Shown piece by piece: positions 15,294-22,645 of a stretch of DNA of 36,967 nt. This stretch comes from Bifidobacterium breve. GTDB taxonomy: Bacteria > Actinomycetota > Thermoleophilia > Solirubrobacterales > Solirubrobacteraceae. Both the position numbers and the translations under genes were made by a program. Location: assembly GCA_945881845.1 (NCBI GenBank), contig CAMCVN010000019.1:1-36967 (forward strand). The letters are read 5' to 3'. The notes under the pieces were generated by a model. The model saw only the letters and a program-made list of their open reading frames with translations, had not been told where the DNA came from and did no database searches. How positions within the stretch are numbered: the first letter of the stretch is position 1; each line of letters opens with the position of its first letter.

Positions 15294-16298
15294 ATGGACT
15301 ACGACTTCACATGGCGTGACGGCGAGCGGACGATCCGGTTCGCGCGCGGCGCGATCCTCGAAGCGCCACGGCTGATCGGCGAAGGATTCACGCTCGTTAC
15401 TAGCGCGCGGGCACGGGCGCAGCATCCGAACCTTGAGCTCGGAGCCGAGCAGGTGATCGAGGTTGGGCCCGGTTTCGTCGATGAGATCGCCGGTGACATC
15501 TTGGCCAACGGGACACTAAGCACGCGGATCGTGGCACTCGGCGGCGGCCGCGTGATCGATACCGCGAAGGCTCTGGGCGCCGCCGCAGCGCAACCAACCC
15601 TTGTCGCGGCGATCCCAACAACTCTGAGCGCCGCAGAGATGACTTGGGTGCATCGCCAGGCACGCGGCGCGCCGGCTGGCAGCGGCACGATGCGCCCGCA
15701 GCTCGTGATCGCCGACCCAACCGTCAGCGCTTCGCAGCCGATGCCTGACCTTGCCGCCAGCGCCGCCAACGCGCTCGCTCACGCAATCGAAGGCGCCGTC
15801 ACCGGCGTCGCCAGCCCGGTACCGACGATGGCCGCGATCCGTGCCGCCGTGCTGCTGGCCGAAGGGCTCCCCGAAGAGGGCGAGCCGCTGCTTGACCCGC
15901 TGGCGCTCGGCGCGCTCCTTTCGGGCTACGCGATCGACGCCAACTGGTACGGAATCCACCACGTGATGAGCCAGACGCTGGTCCGTAATGCCGGCGTAAG
16001 CCACGGCGACGCGAACGCCGCGATGCTGCCGGTCACCAGCGCCGCGCTGCGCGAGCGGCGCGTCGAGGAGATCGCCGCGATCGACGAAGCAACCGGCGTT
16101 CCGGTCGAACAGTTGGCGCGCCGCTTCGCGCGCCGCGCGCAGGCCGAGTCGCTGCAGGCGATCGGTGTTGATGAGGCAATCCTGCCGCAGCTCGCTGAGA
16201 TGGCGAGCCAGCGCAGTGAACTGGCGCTAACTCCCCCACCGGCCGGCGCCGACGAGCTGCTCAAGCTGTACCGCGCCGCCTGGCAGCCGCAGGGCTAG
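15294..16298 (+). CDS. Iron-type alcohol dehydrogenase family protein (maleylacetate reductase-like)
   Basis: The 334-residue dehydroquinate synthase-fold oxidoreductase has the NAD-binding loop ALGGGRVIDTAKAL at 81-94. Candidate metal ligands are Asp152, His163, His222/223 and His237 (SHGDAN), in the order expected for group III (iron-containing) alcohol dehydrogenases. At 334 residues it is shorter than the usual 380. The overall look is nearest to maleylacetate reductase or glycerol dehydrogenase relatives; the substrate is not decided. The ATG at 15294 is chosen because longer versions would run into the tRNA-Leu gene and hairpin. The stop TAG falls in the first copy of a GGGCTA repeat. 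Confidence 0.8.
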   Translation: MDYDFTWRDGERTIRFARGAILEAPRLIGEGFTLVTSARARAQHPNLELGAEQVIEVGPGFVDEIAGDILANGTLSTRIVALGGGRVIDTAKALGAAAAQPTLVAAIPTTLSAAEMTWVHRQARGAPAGSGTMRPQLVIADPTVSASQPMPDLAASAANALAHAIEGAVTGVASPVPTMAAIRAAVLLAEGLPEEGEPLLDPLALGALLSGYAIDANWYGIHHVMSQTLVRNAGVSHGDANAAMLPVTSAALRERRVEEIAAIDEATGVPVEQLARRFARRAQAESLQAIGVDEAILPQLAEMASQRSELALTPPPAGADELLKLYRAAWQPQG

Positions 16299-16320
16299 GG
16301 CTAGGGCTAGGGCTAGGGCT
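16292..16320. repeat. GGGCTA hexamer tandem repeat between convergent genes
   Basis: Four complete GGGCTA units plus GGGCT lie head to tail. The dehydrogenase stop TAG is in the first unit, and the CapA-like gene reads its TAG from the fourth unit on the opposite strand. In both reading frames every unit contains a stop codon. Confidence 0.95.
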
Positions 16321-17503
16321 TCGCTTTGCGGTACGGCGCGTAGAGCGTCGTACGACCGACGGTTCCAACAGTGCGATTCCACGAGGCCTTGAACTCCGAG
16401 GCCGGCTGGAGTCCTCTGTCGAGCGCCCAGCCGACCGGCACGACGGTGAAGTCTGGGTGGCGAACGTAGGTCGGCACGTAATCAACGCGCCTGACCGCAG
16501 CTTTGCCGTCGGGCTCAACGCGGATCCGCAGCAGCGCGAGGTAGCCGTCCTGCGTCGCCGCGAGCAGCCCCGCGCCCGCGCTCTGGTTGGAGAGCGTGTT
16601 GCCCTCGCCGAAGACGACGAGCTTGTTGTTGATCTTGCGGATCGGCTGAACGACGTGCACGTGCTGCCCGATGATGGCCGTAATCAGGCTCGACTTTGTC
16701 AGCGCGCGGGCCAGCTTCATCTGCGTCGCCGACGGCGTGTGGACGTACTCGTCGCCGGCGTGGAGATTGACGACGACGACCTGCGCTCCCTGCTTGCGAG
16801 CGCGCTTGGCGTCACCGAGAATCTTGCCGGTGGAAGCCCAGTTGACGGACCACGGGTGAGGCATCGCCTGGCCGTTGGAGATCGCCGTATAAGCGAGGTA
16901 GGCGACCTTGACGCCCTTCGCCTCGAGCATCGTGATCTTCTTCGACGCACTCTCGGAGTGGAAAGAGCCGGTGTGCTTGACGCCATTCCTACTGAGCGCG
17001 AAGCCGGTCTGATCAATGCCGTACTGGCCGCCGTCAAGGCTGTGGTTGGAGGCCGTGTCGCAGGCGTCGTAGCCGGTCGAAGCGATCGCCTTTGCCAACG
17101 CCGTCGGCGTATTGAAGACCGGGTAGCCCTTCGGCGGCCGCGGCGTCATCGGCGTTTCAACGTGGCAGAGCGCCAGATCGGCGCCTTCGACGTAAGGCTT
17201 GATCATCTTCAGCATCGGCGCGAAGTTGTAACCGTTGCCGCCAGCAAGCTGCTGGGCGCGCATCCAGACCGGGGAGTGGATCAGGAAGTCGCCGTTGGCT
17301 TCGATCGTCAGATCGATCGGCGCGGGCGCGGGCACGGGTGCGGGTGCGGGCGTCGTACCGGTCGTCGCAGCGGTCGTCGTCGGAACGTTAGGCGTCGTTG
17401 CCGACGACGCTACGCCAACGCCACTGCGACAGCCGCTGACGGCAACGGCGGCCGCGCCAACGCAGAGCAAAGCGCTAAACGGAACGATTGAGGCGCGAAT
17501 CAC
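16313..17503 (-). CDS. CapA-like metallophosphatase-fold lipoprotein
   Basis: This protein of about 396 residues begins with a lipoprotein signal peptide ending in the lipobox AVSGC. A Thr/Ala/Pro-rich linker follows, then a PGA_cap (CapA) domain of the calcineurin-like fold. Domain motifs include ANGDFLIHSP, CHVETPM, TASNHSLDGGQYG, NLHAGDEY and IGQHVHVVQP, which carry the expected metal-binding Asp, Glu, Asn and His. CapA proteins take part in poly-gamma-glutamate capsule formation in Bacillus, but many relatives act elsewhere; no capB or capC is nearby. GTG at 17503 gives a clean signal peptide, while a TTG at 17521 would add six polar residues. It lies downstream of secG on the same strand. 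Confidence 0.82.
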   Translation of the reverse strand: MIRASIVPFSALLCVGAAAVAVSGCRSGVGVASSATTPNVPTTTAATTGTTPAPAPVPAPAPIDLTIEANGDFLIHSPVWMRAQQLAGGNGYNFAPMLKMIKPYVEGADLALCHVETPMTPRPPKGYPVFNTPTALAKAIASTGYDACDTASNHSLDGGQYGIDQTGFALSRNGVKHTGSFHSESASKKITMLEAKGVKVAYLAYTAISNGQAMPHPWSVNWASTGKILGDAKRARKQGAQVVVVNLHAGDEYVHTPSATQMKLARALTKSSLITAIIGQHVHVVQPIRKINNKLVVFGEGNTLSNQSAGAGLLAATQDGYLALLRIRVEPDGKAAVRRVDYVPTYVRHPDFTVVPVGWALDRGLQPASEFKASWNRTVGTVGRTTLYAPYRKAKP

Positions 17504-17543
17504 TGGCTCATTATGAACCAACCTGCGGCGTTGCGGCGCTGAT

Positions 17544-17771
17544 TCAGCTGACTTTGACGAGCGCGATGATCGCCAGAACCCAGATGATCGTCAGACCGAC
17601 GGTCCAGCGGTTCAGGTTGCGCTCAACGAGCGAGCCGCCGCCGAGCGAGCCTTCACCGGTACCGACGCCGAAAGCGCCCGAAAGACCGGCATCCTTGCCC
17701 GAGTGCATCAGGATCAAGAAGATCACGACGACCGAGAGGAGTGCGACCGCTGCTGTAAGAACCTGTGTCAT
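17544..17771 (-). CDS. secG: Protein translocase subunit SecG
   Basis: The 75-residue protein has two membrane helices (about 4-22 and 55-73) and the conserved cytoplasmic loop LMHSGKDAGLSGAFG. SecG assists SecYE in protein export. In many actinobacteria secG follows tpiA; here the glycolytic operon is about 15 kb away and secG sits between the ccm genes and the CapA-like gene. Confidence 0.93.
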   Translation of the reverse strand: MTQVLTAAVALLSVVVIFLILMHSGKDAGLSGAFGVGTGEGSLGGGSLVERNLNRWTVGLTIIWVLAIIALVKVS

Positions 17772-17782
17772 CGCAGGCGATC

Positions 17783-18130
17783 TTAGCGGGGATCGACTGC
17801 AGGCGGCGCCGCTGGCGGGTCGGGCGCTGCTGCATCGCGCTGCTCAGGCGGCACGAGCTGATCGAGCTCATGAAGCACTTCCACAGCTTCTCCGCGCAGT
17901 TCGCGGTCCAGCGAGCGCCATTCCTCCTCGGAGAGCTTGCCGGTTCGGTAGTCCATCTCAAGGTCGCGGATCTGGCGGTACTTGGCGTCACGCGCGGCGC
18001 GCAAGTCGGCTATCCGACCCTCATCACGGAGGTCGTCCTGCTCGGCGACCCGCGAGCGCAGCGGCTGGCCAACGAACCAGACGACGAGGCCGAGAATGAC
18101 GATTGCGATGATTGGCTCGATGACAGACAT
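17783..18130 (-). CDS. CcmI-like cytochrome c biogenesis protein, short form
   Basis: The 115-residue protein has one N-terminal membrane helix (about 5-22) and a soluble part ARDAKYRQIRDLEMDYRTGK, followed by LSEEEWRSLDREL. This resembles the membrane-proximal part of CcmI/CycH (aligned with LRDLEFDHRTGKLS-type segments). The TPR domain that binds apocytochrome in full CcmI is absent; the tail is only Pro/Ala-rich. Position right after ccmF supports a role in the heme ligation complex. It lies 17 bases downstream of ccmF and 11 bases upstream of secG. The family link rests on one motif plus context. Confidence 0.6.
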   Translation of the reverse strand: MSVIEPIIAIVILGLVVWFVGQPLRSRVAEQDDLRDEGRIADLRAARDAKYRQIRDLEMDYRTGKLSEEEWRSLDRELRGEAVEVLHELDQLVPPEQRDAAAPDPPAAPPAVDPR

Positions 18131-18147
18131 GGGCTTGAGGAGCGTCG

Positions 18148-20343
18148 CTACGCGCGCCCCAGATCCTTTGCAACACGCGCAGCTTGACGGGCACGGACAC
18201 GGTCACGGACGGCGCCAACCGATGGCCAGGCGGCGATCACGCCGCCGATGAAGACGATGATTGAGCCGAGCCAGATCCAGAAAACCATCGGCGAGATAAT
18301 GATCCGGAACTGCGCCGCCGGCGGGTTATTGCGGTAGCGGGCAGTGAGCCCGTTGAGCGCGGCTGCGAGGAAGATCGACCGCGCCTCAGGGTTCAGCCCC
18401 TGGCCTGCAGCCTTCTCAAAGACCGCGTCGCCGCGGCGCACGACCGGCATTAGCGACGAGATATCGGGCGTCTCGGCAACCCAGAGGTCCTTCGTCACGC
18501 CCGCCTTGAGGCCGATCTCACTGGTTGACTCGCCAGCGAAGTAGGTGCTGACCGCTCCAAGCATCGACCCGACCGCCGGGTAGTAGCCGCGATTTGGGTA
18601 GAGATTGGCGACGAACTTGCCGTCCTTGGTTACGCGAACCTGCGAACCGAGAGTGATCCGCTCGAGCCTGCCGGCCTGCGTTTCGATCTTCGCGACCGGC
18701 TTGACGTAAGTAAACGTGTAGCCAGAGACCATCGCCTGCTCGCCGACGCCGAGCCGCACGTCGCGCACGCTCTGGAAGCTCGACGAAGCGGCAATTCCGA
18801 TGAACAGCACGGCGACCCCGATATGGACAATGAAGCCGCCGTAGCGAGCCCGGTTACGGGCCAGCAGCAGCCGGAAGGCGGCGAACGGCCCCTCCCCCGT
18901 CATCGCCTGCCGCGCGCGTGTGCCGCGCCATAGCTCCTGCAGCGAGGTGGCGATCGCGAAGGCGCCGACGACAAACATGATCAGCGGCGCAACGTCGCCA
19001 TTACCCGGCGTGAAGAGAACACATCCGACCGCGACCAGCAAGGCGATGATCGCTGGCAGGCGCATGCTGCGCCAAAGCTGTGGCCAACTTGTGCGTCGCC
19101 AGGCGATCACTGGCCCAATCCCGGAGAGCAGCACAAGGATCAGCACCAACGGAACCGTGTACTGGTCAAACCACGGGGGCCCAACGGCTTCCTTTTGGCC
19201 GGTTAGAGCCTCAGAGATCAGCGGGAAGAAAGTCCCCCAGAGGACGACGAAGGTGATCGCGACGAGGACGAGATTGTTGCCAAGGAAGGCCGACTCGCGC
19301 GAGAGCAGCGAATCGAGCCGCGACTCACTCTTCAGCGCGTTATCGCGCCGCGTGATGACGAGATAGACCGAGCCAGCGATCATCGTCACGATCAGCGCCG
19401 TGAAGAACCACGCGACCGTATTGCCCTCCTCGACGAAGGCGTGGATTGAATCGAGCACGCCAGAGCGGACGAGGAAGGTGCCAAGAATCGCCAGCGTGCC
19501 GGTGGCGAGCACCAGCGAGGCATTCCAGATCTTCATCATTCCGCGGCGCTCTTGAATCTTGACCGAGTGAAGGAATGCCGTTCCGGTAAGCCAGGGAAGC
19601 AGCGCCGCGTTTTCAACCGGATCCCAGGCCCAGTAGCCACCCCAGCCAAGTTCGGCGTAGGACCAGCGGGCGCCGAGGATGATCCCGGTACCGAGCGCAA
19701 GCCAGGCGGCTAGAGCGTAGACGCGCGTTGCCCGCAACCACTCTGCATCAACGCGGCGAACAATTAGCGCTCCGACGGCAAAGGCGAACGGAATCGTGAA
19801 CAGCGTGTAGCCCGAATAGAGCATGATCGGGTGGATCATCATGCTCGGGTGACGCAGCAGCGGGTTGAGGCCGACGCCCTCCGGCGGCGCGACCGGAACG
19901 GTCTCAAACGGCGACGCACTGAAGAGCATCACAGCGGTGAAAAAAGCGCCAAAGCCGAGCAGAACCGCCACCGCGTACGGAGCAACGTCGCGCAAACGGC
20001 CGCGCAGCATCACGACGCAGAGCGATGACCAGCCGGCCAGCAATGTGAGCCACAACATCAACGAGCCTTGCTGCGACGACCACATCGCCGCAAGGCGGTA
20101 GTACCAGGGCGTTGTCGTTGATGAGTGCGTAGCGACAACCGTGAAATGGAAGTCGGAGCTGAGGAAAGCGAACTCCGTGATCAGAAAGGCGACCGCGGCG
20201 AGCCCGAACAGCGCATAGAGCGAGCGGCGGCCGGAGCGGACCAGCGCCTCGCGCCCTGTCCGCGCGCCGACGAGCGAAGCGACAACGCCGTAAAGGCTGA
20301 AGCCGAGCGCGAAGATCAGGCAAGCCTGGCCGACAGTTGCCAC
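18148..20343 (-). CDS. ccmF: Heme lyase subunit CcmF
   Basis: This is a 731-residue polytopic membrane protein (about 14-15 helices) of the heme-handling protein family. The WWD signature is WGGYWAWDPVENAALLPWL at about 234-252. The His-containing segment LLRHPSMMIHPIMLYSGY (about 161-178) and further His residues on helix ends are candidate heme ligands. CcmF with CcmH and CcmI attaches heme to CxxCH motifs of exported apocytochromes. At 731 residues it is longer than the roughly 650 of proteobacterial CcmF; the extra length lies in the C-terminal extracytoplasmic part. The start codon is GTG at 20341-20343. It is seven bases downstream of ccmE. Confidence 0.95.
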   Translation of the reverse strand: MATVGQACLIFALGFSLYGVVASLVGARTGREALVRSGRRSLYALFGLAAVAFLITEFAFLSSDFHFTVVATHSSTTTPWYYRLAAMWSSQQGSLMLWLTLLAGWSSLCVVMLRGRLRDVAPYAVAVLLGFGAFFTAVMLFSASPFETVPVAPPEGVGLNPLLRHPSMMIHPIMLYSGYTLFTIPFAFAVGALIVRRVDAEWLRATRVYALAAWLALGTGIILGARWSYAELGWGGYWAWDPVENAALLPWLTGTAFLHSVKIQERRGMMKIWNASLVLATGTLAILGTFLVRSGVLDSIHAFVEEGNTVAWFFTALIVTMIAGSVYLVITRRDNALKSESRLDSLLSRESAFLGNNLVLVAITFVVLWGTFFPLISEALTGQKEAVGPPWFDQYTVPLVLILVLLSGIGPVIAWRRTSWPQLWRSMRLPAIIALLVAVGCVLFTPGNGDVAPLIMFVVGAFAIATSLQELWRGTRARQAMTGEGPFAAFRLLLARNRARYGGFIVHIGVAVLFIGIAASSSFQSVRDVRLGVGEQAMVSGYTFTYVKPVAKIETQAGRLERITLGSQVRVTKDGKFVANLYPNRGYYPAVGSMLGAVSTYFAGESTSEIGLKAGVTKDLWVAETPDISSLMPVVRRGDAVFEKAAGQGLNPEARSIFLAAALNGLTARYRNNPPAAQFRIIISPMVFWIWLGSIIVFIGGVIAAWPSVGAVRDRVRARQAARVAKDLGRA

Positions 20344-20350
20344 GATGGAC

Positions 20351-20794
20351 CTAGGACTTCTTTGCGTCGGAGGCGGGCGCGGCTGGCCCGCTCTCTTTGA
20401 ACTTCGACGGGCACTTGGTGATCAGCGTGTCCTTCTCACCGATGAACGAGTGCGGCGGCGCTCCAGCGCCGGCCGAGCGAACGGTGATGATCACTTCGCG
20501 GCCCTCACGGAACGGGTCCGGGACAGCGCCAACGTAGCGGACGGCGACCGACTTCTTGTTCGTGCGGTCGCGGACGCGGAAGCGAATCTCTTCACGGGCG
20601 CGAACGACCGAGCCGTCAACAACCTTGCCGGTCAGCTGATAGCTCTCGCCCGGGTTGGTTGAGGCCAGCAACTGACTTGGCTCAACCGCCGTGCTGGCCG
20701 CCGAGAAGCTGGTGTAAGCCAAGGCTCCAACGAGTAGGACGGCGCAGCTCAGCGCGATGACCATCCGGATGCGGCGTTTGCGGGCGGGATCCAT
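20351..20794 (-). CDS. ccmE: Heme chaperone CcmE, Cys variant
   Basis: The 147-residue protein has one membrane helix (about 11-30) and an OB-fold heme chaperone domain. Classical CcmE binds heme covalently through a His in an HxxxY motif near the C-terminus. Here the corresponding segment DTLITKCPSKFKES has Cys128 and, four residues on, Phe132. Cys variants with CxxxY are known from Desulfovibrio and archaea, and those systems lack CcmH. This version has Phe in place of Tyr and coexists with ccmH and ccmG about 1 kb away. The DNA reads TGC and TTC clearly. The gene starts the minus-strand ccm block. Confidence 0.92.
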   Translation of the reverse strand: MDPARKRRIRMVIALSCAVLLVGALAYTSFSAASTAVEPSQLLASTNPGESYQLTGKVVDGSVVRAREEIRFRVRDRTNKKSVAVRYVGAVPDPFREGREVIITVRSAGAGAPPHSFIGEKDTLITKCPSKFKESGPAAPASDAKKS

Positions 20795-20817
20795 CCGGCC
20801 TCAGTATCGCAGGATTG

Positions 20818-21087
20818 CTAGCCAAACCCGAGTGTGAAATCGGCCACAGACTGCTCAAGACCCTCGACGGCGACCAACTTGTCGCGTGAGCGCTCGCCGC
20901 GGCGCACACTGACGCGCGATTTCGGCACACCGAGCCGCTTCGCCAACAGCACACAGAGAGCAGCGTTGGCCTGGCCGTCAACCGGCGGCGCGCTGACTTT
21001 GACCACCAACCGACCTTCGCGAACCTCTCCCACCCGCTCACTCGAGGAGCGCGGGCCTAGCCGAACTGGGATTAGCGCCTCAGCCAT
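20818..21087 (-). CDS. YggU family protein (DUF167)
   Basis: The 89-residue alpha/beta protein carries the family signature VKVSAPPVDGQANAALCVLL followed by VSVRRGERSRDKLV. The family occurs in bacteria, archaea and eukaryotes; its function is unknown. It lies 23 bases upstream of ccmE on the same strand and may be co-transcribed with it, although a link to cytochrome maturation is not suggested by the family. Confidence 0.88.
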   Translation of the reverse strand: MAEALIPVRLGPRSSSERVGEVREGRLVVKVSAPPVDGQANAALCVLLAKRLGVPKSRVSVRRGERSRDKLVAVEGLEQSVADFTLGFG

Positions 21088-21120
21088 GCCACCAACCCCA
21101 GCGGCACCGTTGCGGCGCGC

Positions 21121-21459
21121 TTAGGAATTCGGCCTGGCGGCGACCTGAATATCGAACTGCGCCGTTCCGTCTTCAACCGATGTGACCTTGACCGTCACGT
21201 CGTATGTGCCGGTCGAGTCGGTCAGCGTGCAGGTCGTCGTTGCTCCGACCTCAGCGTTGAGCTTGTCAGGACAGCTGATCGGCGGCGCCTCCTTGCCGAC
21301 GGTCTTCGTCAGCTGCTCCTGCACGTTGGTTTGGAGCTCATCCTGATTGACAGTTTCCGTACCAACGCTGACGCTGCCGCCGCAGGCTGCGAGCACTACC
21401 GATGCCGCGACTGCCGAGGAGATGACTAGGGCTTTGCGGACGCTCTTGAAACGGTTCAT
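21121..21459 (-). CDS. DUF4333 lipoprotein
   Basis: The 112-residue protein has a lipoprotein signal peptide ending in VLAAC (Cys at about 26). A small DUF4333-type domain follows, with two further Cys residues (ISCPDKL and TTCTL) likely to form a disulfide. Such lipoproteins are common in actinobacteria and of unknown function. AAAGG lies eight bases or so before the ATG. The start codon is 39 bases downstream of tRNA-Gly on the same strand, with no hairpin terminator in between. Confidence 0.85.
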   Translation of the reverse strand: MNRFKSVRKALVISSAVAASVVLAACGGSVSVGTETVNQDELQTNVQEQLTKTVGKEAPPISCPDKLNAEVGATTTCTLTDSTGTYDVTVKVTSVEDGTAQFDIQVAARPNS

Positions 21460-21498
21460 TTTGAAACCTTTCGTTCGCTGTCGGTTGATGGACCCAGA

Positions 21499-21571
21499 AG
21501 CGGCGGACGAGATTCGAACTCGCGACCCTCAGCTTGGGAAGCTGATGCTCTACCAACTGAGCTACCGCCGC
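21499..21571 (-). tRNA. tRNA-Gly (anticodon CCC)
   Basis: Acceptor strands GCGGCGG and CCGCCGC pair fully, with U as discriminator (usual for bacterial tRNA-Gly). The D-arm AGCTCAGTTGGTAGAGC, anticodon loop TTCCCAA and T-arm GAGTTCGAATCTC are all present. It reads GGG. CCA is not encoded. Confidence 0.97.
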
Positions 21572-21635
21572 AGTCAGGCAAGGATACCGGCGAGCGCCGC
21601 GCCAGCGCGGGCGGCCCTCTAGCCTTCAGCACAGC

Positions 21636-22187
21636 GTGAAGCGGCCCCGGCTCATCCCCACGATCGTTGTTCTGCTTACCTGCGGACTAATCGCGCTGCT
21701 GATTTACGGCGTCGCGAACACCGGCGCCGACGACTCGCTCGACGCCAAGGTCAAAGCCGGACAGCTCCCACCAGCGCCCGGCGCCAACGTCGCACTGCCG
21801 CGGCTCGACGGCAAAGGCTCAGTCTCACTGGCGCAGCTTCGCGGCAAGATCGTCGTGCTCAACTTCTGGGCCTCATGGTGCGAACCGTGCCGCGCCGAAG
21901 CGCCGGTGCTAATTAACGCGCAGAAGCAGCTTGGCTCGCGCGGCACAGTACTGGGCGCCAGTTACAAAGACTTCGCCGACGAGTCGCGCGCCTTCGAGCG
22001 CCGCTACGGGATCAATTACCCAACAGTGCGCGACGATGAGCTGGAACTGGCGCCGCTCTTTGGAACGACGAAACTGCCGGAAACATTCGTGATCGACGCC
22101 AAAGGCCGCATTGTTGCGATCGGCCGCGGTCAGCTCGGCCAGAAGTTCCTCGATGGCGCGATCAAGCGTGCGGAGCAGCAAGGCTGA
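21636..22187 (+). CDS. ccmG: Thiol-disulfide oxidoreductase, CcmG/TlpA type
   Basis: The 183-residue thioredoxin-fold protein is anchored by an N-terminal helix (about 7-27), with the active site WASWCEPCR (Cys82, Cys85) and the cis-Pro loop at Pro148 (LPETF). It starts at GTG 21636. It reduces cysteines of apocytochromes or of CcmH outside the membrane, fed by CcdA. That role is inferred from its place in a three-gene operon with ccmH and ccdA, in which consecutive genes overlap by one base (TGATG). TlpA-like thioredoxins with other jobs look the same, so the symbol relies on context. Confidence 0.85.
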   Translation: MKRPRLIPTIVVLLTCGLIALLIYGVANTGADDSLDAKVKAGQLPPAPGANVALPRLDGKGSVSLAQLRGKIVVLNFWASWCEPCRAEAPVLINAQKQLGSRGTVLGASYKDFADESRAFERRYGINYPTVRDDELELAPLFGTTKLPETFVIDAKGRIVAIGRGQLGQKFLDGAIKRAEQQG

Positions 22188-22645
22188 TGAAGCGAACGCT
22201 GAAAGCCTCCGCCGCGTGCCTGCTTGCGCTCTGCGCGCTGGCCCCGGCGACCCCCGCCCTGGCGCAGGTCTCGTTCCCCGACATCGAGGACGAAGTGATG
22301 TGCGACACCTGCAACGTGCCGCTGAACATCGCCGAAGCGCCGCGCGCCGACCAACTGCGCCGCGAAATCAACAAACTGATTGCCCGCGGCGAAAGCAAGT
22401 CAGAGATCAAAGCGACGCTGAGCGAGCGCTACGGCCCGGCGATCCTCGCCCTGCCGCCGGCCTCCGGCTTCAGCCTCAGCGCCTACCTCGTTCCGCTAGC
22501 GGTGGCGATCGGTTTGCTGCTGCTGGGAATCGTTCTGCTGCGCCGTTGGCGCCGCGGCGGGCGCGGCGGCGAGCGCGACGAAGCGCCGCTCGACGATGAG
22601 GATGCGAGCCGAATAGACGCAGAGCTAGAACGCTTCGGTCGCTGA
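22187..22645 (+). CDS. ccmH: Cytochrome c maturation protein CcmH
   Basis: The 152-residue protein begins with a signal sequence (to about 26). The CcmH domain follows, with VMCDTCNVPL in place of the usual LRCxxCQNQ; the redox pair is Cys39/Cys42. The conserved INKLIARGESKSEI and RYGPAILALPP follow. A membrane helix (about 97-118) and an acidic cytoplasmic tail end the protein. CcmH keeps apocytochrome thiols reduced for heme attachment by CcmF. Both flanking junctions are TGATG overlaps. Confidence 0.9.
   Translation: MKRTLKASAACLLALCALAPATPALAQVSFPDIEDEVMCDTCNVPLNIAEAPRADQLRREINKLIARGESKSEIKATLSERYGPAILALPPASGFSLSAYLVPLAVAIGLLLLGIVLLRRWRRGGRGGERDEAPLDDEDASRIDAELERFGR

Noticed and set aside
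16292-16320. Telomere-like repeat or CRISPR-like array
   Set aside because: Only about 29 bases of a hexamer, no spacers, no cas genes, and flanked by intact chromosomal genes.
16457-17491. Plus-strand open frame of 344 codons opposite the CapA-like gene
   Set aside because: Arg-rich shadow; the minus-strand frame has a lipobox and all CapA motifs.
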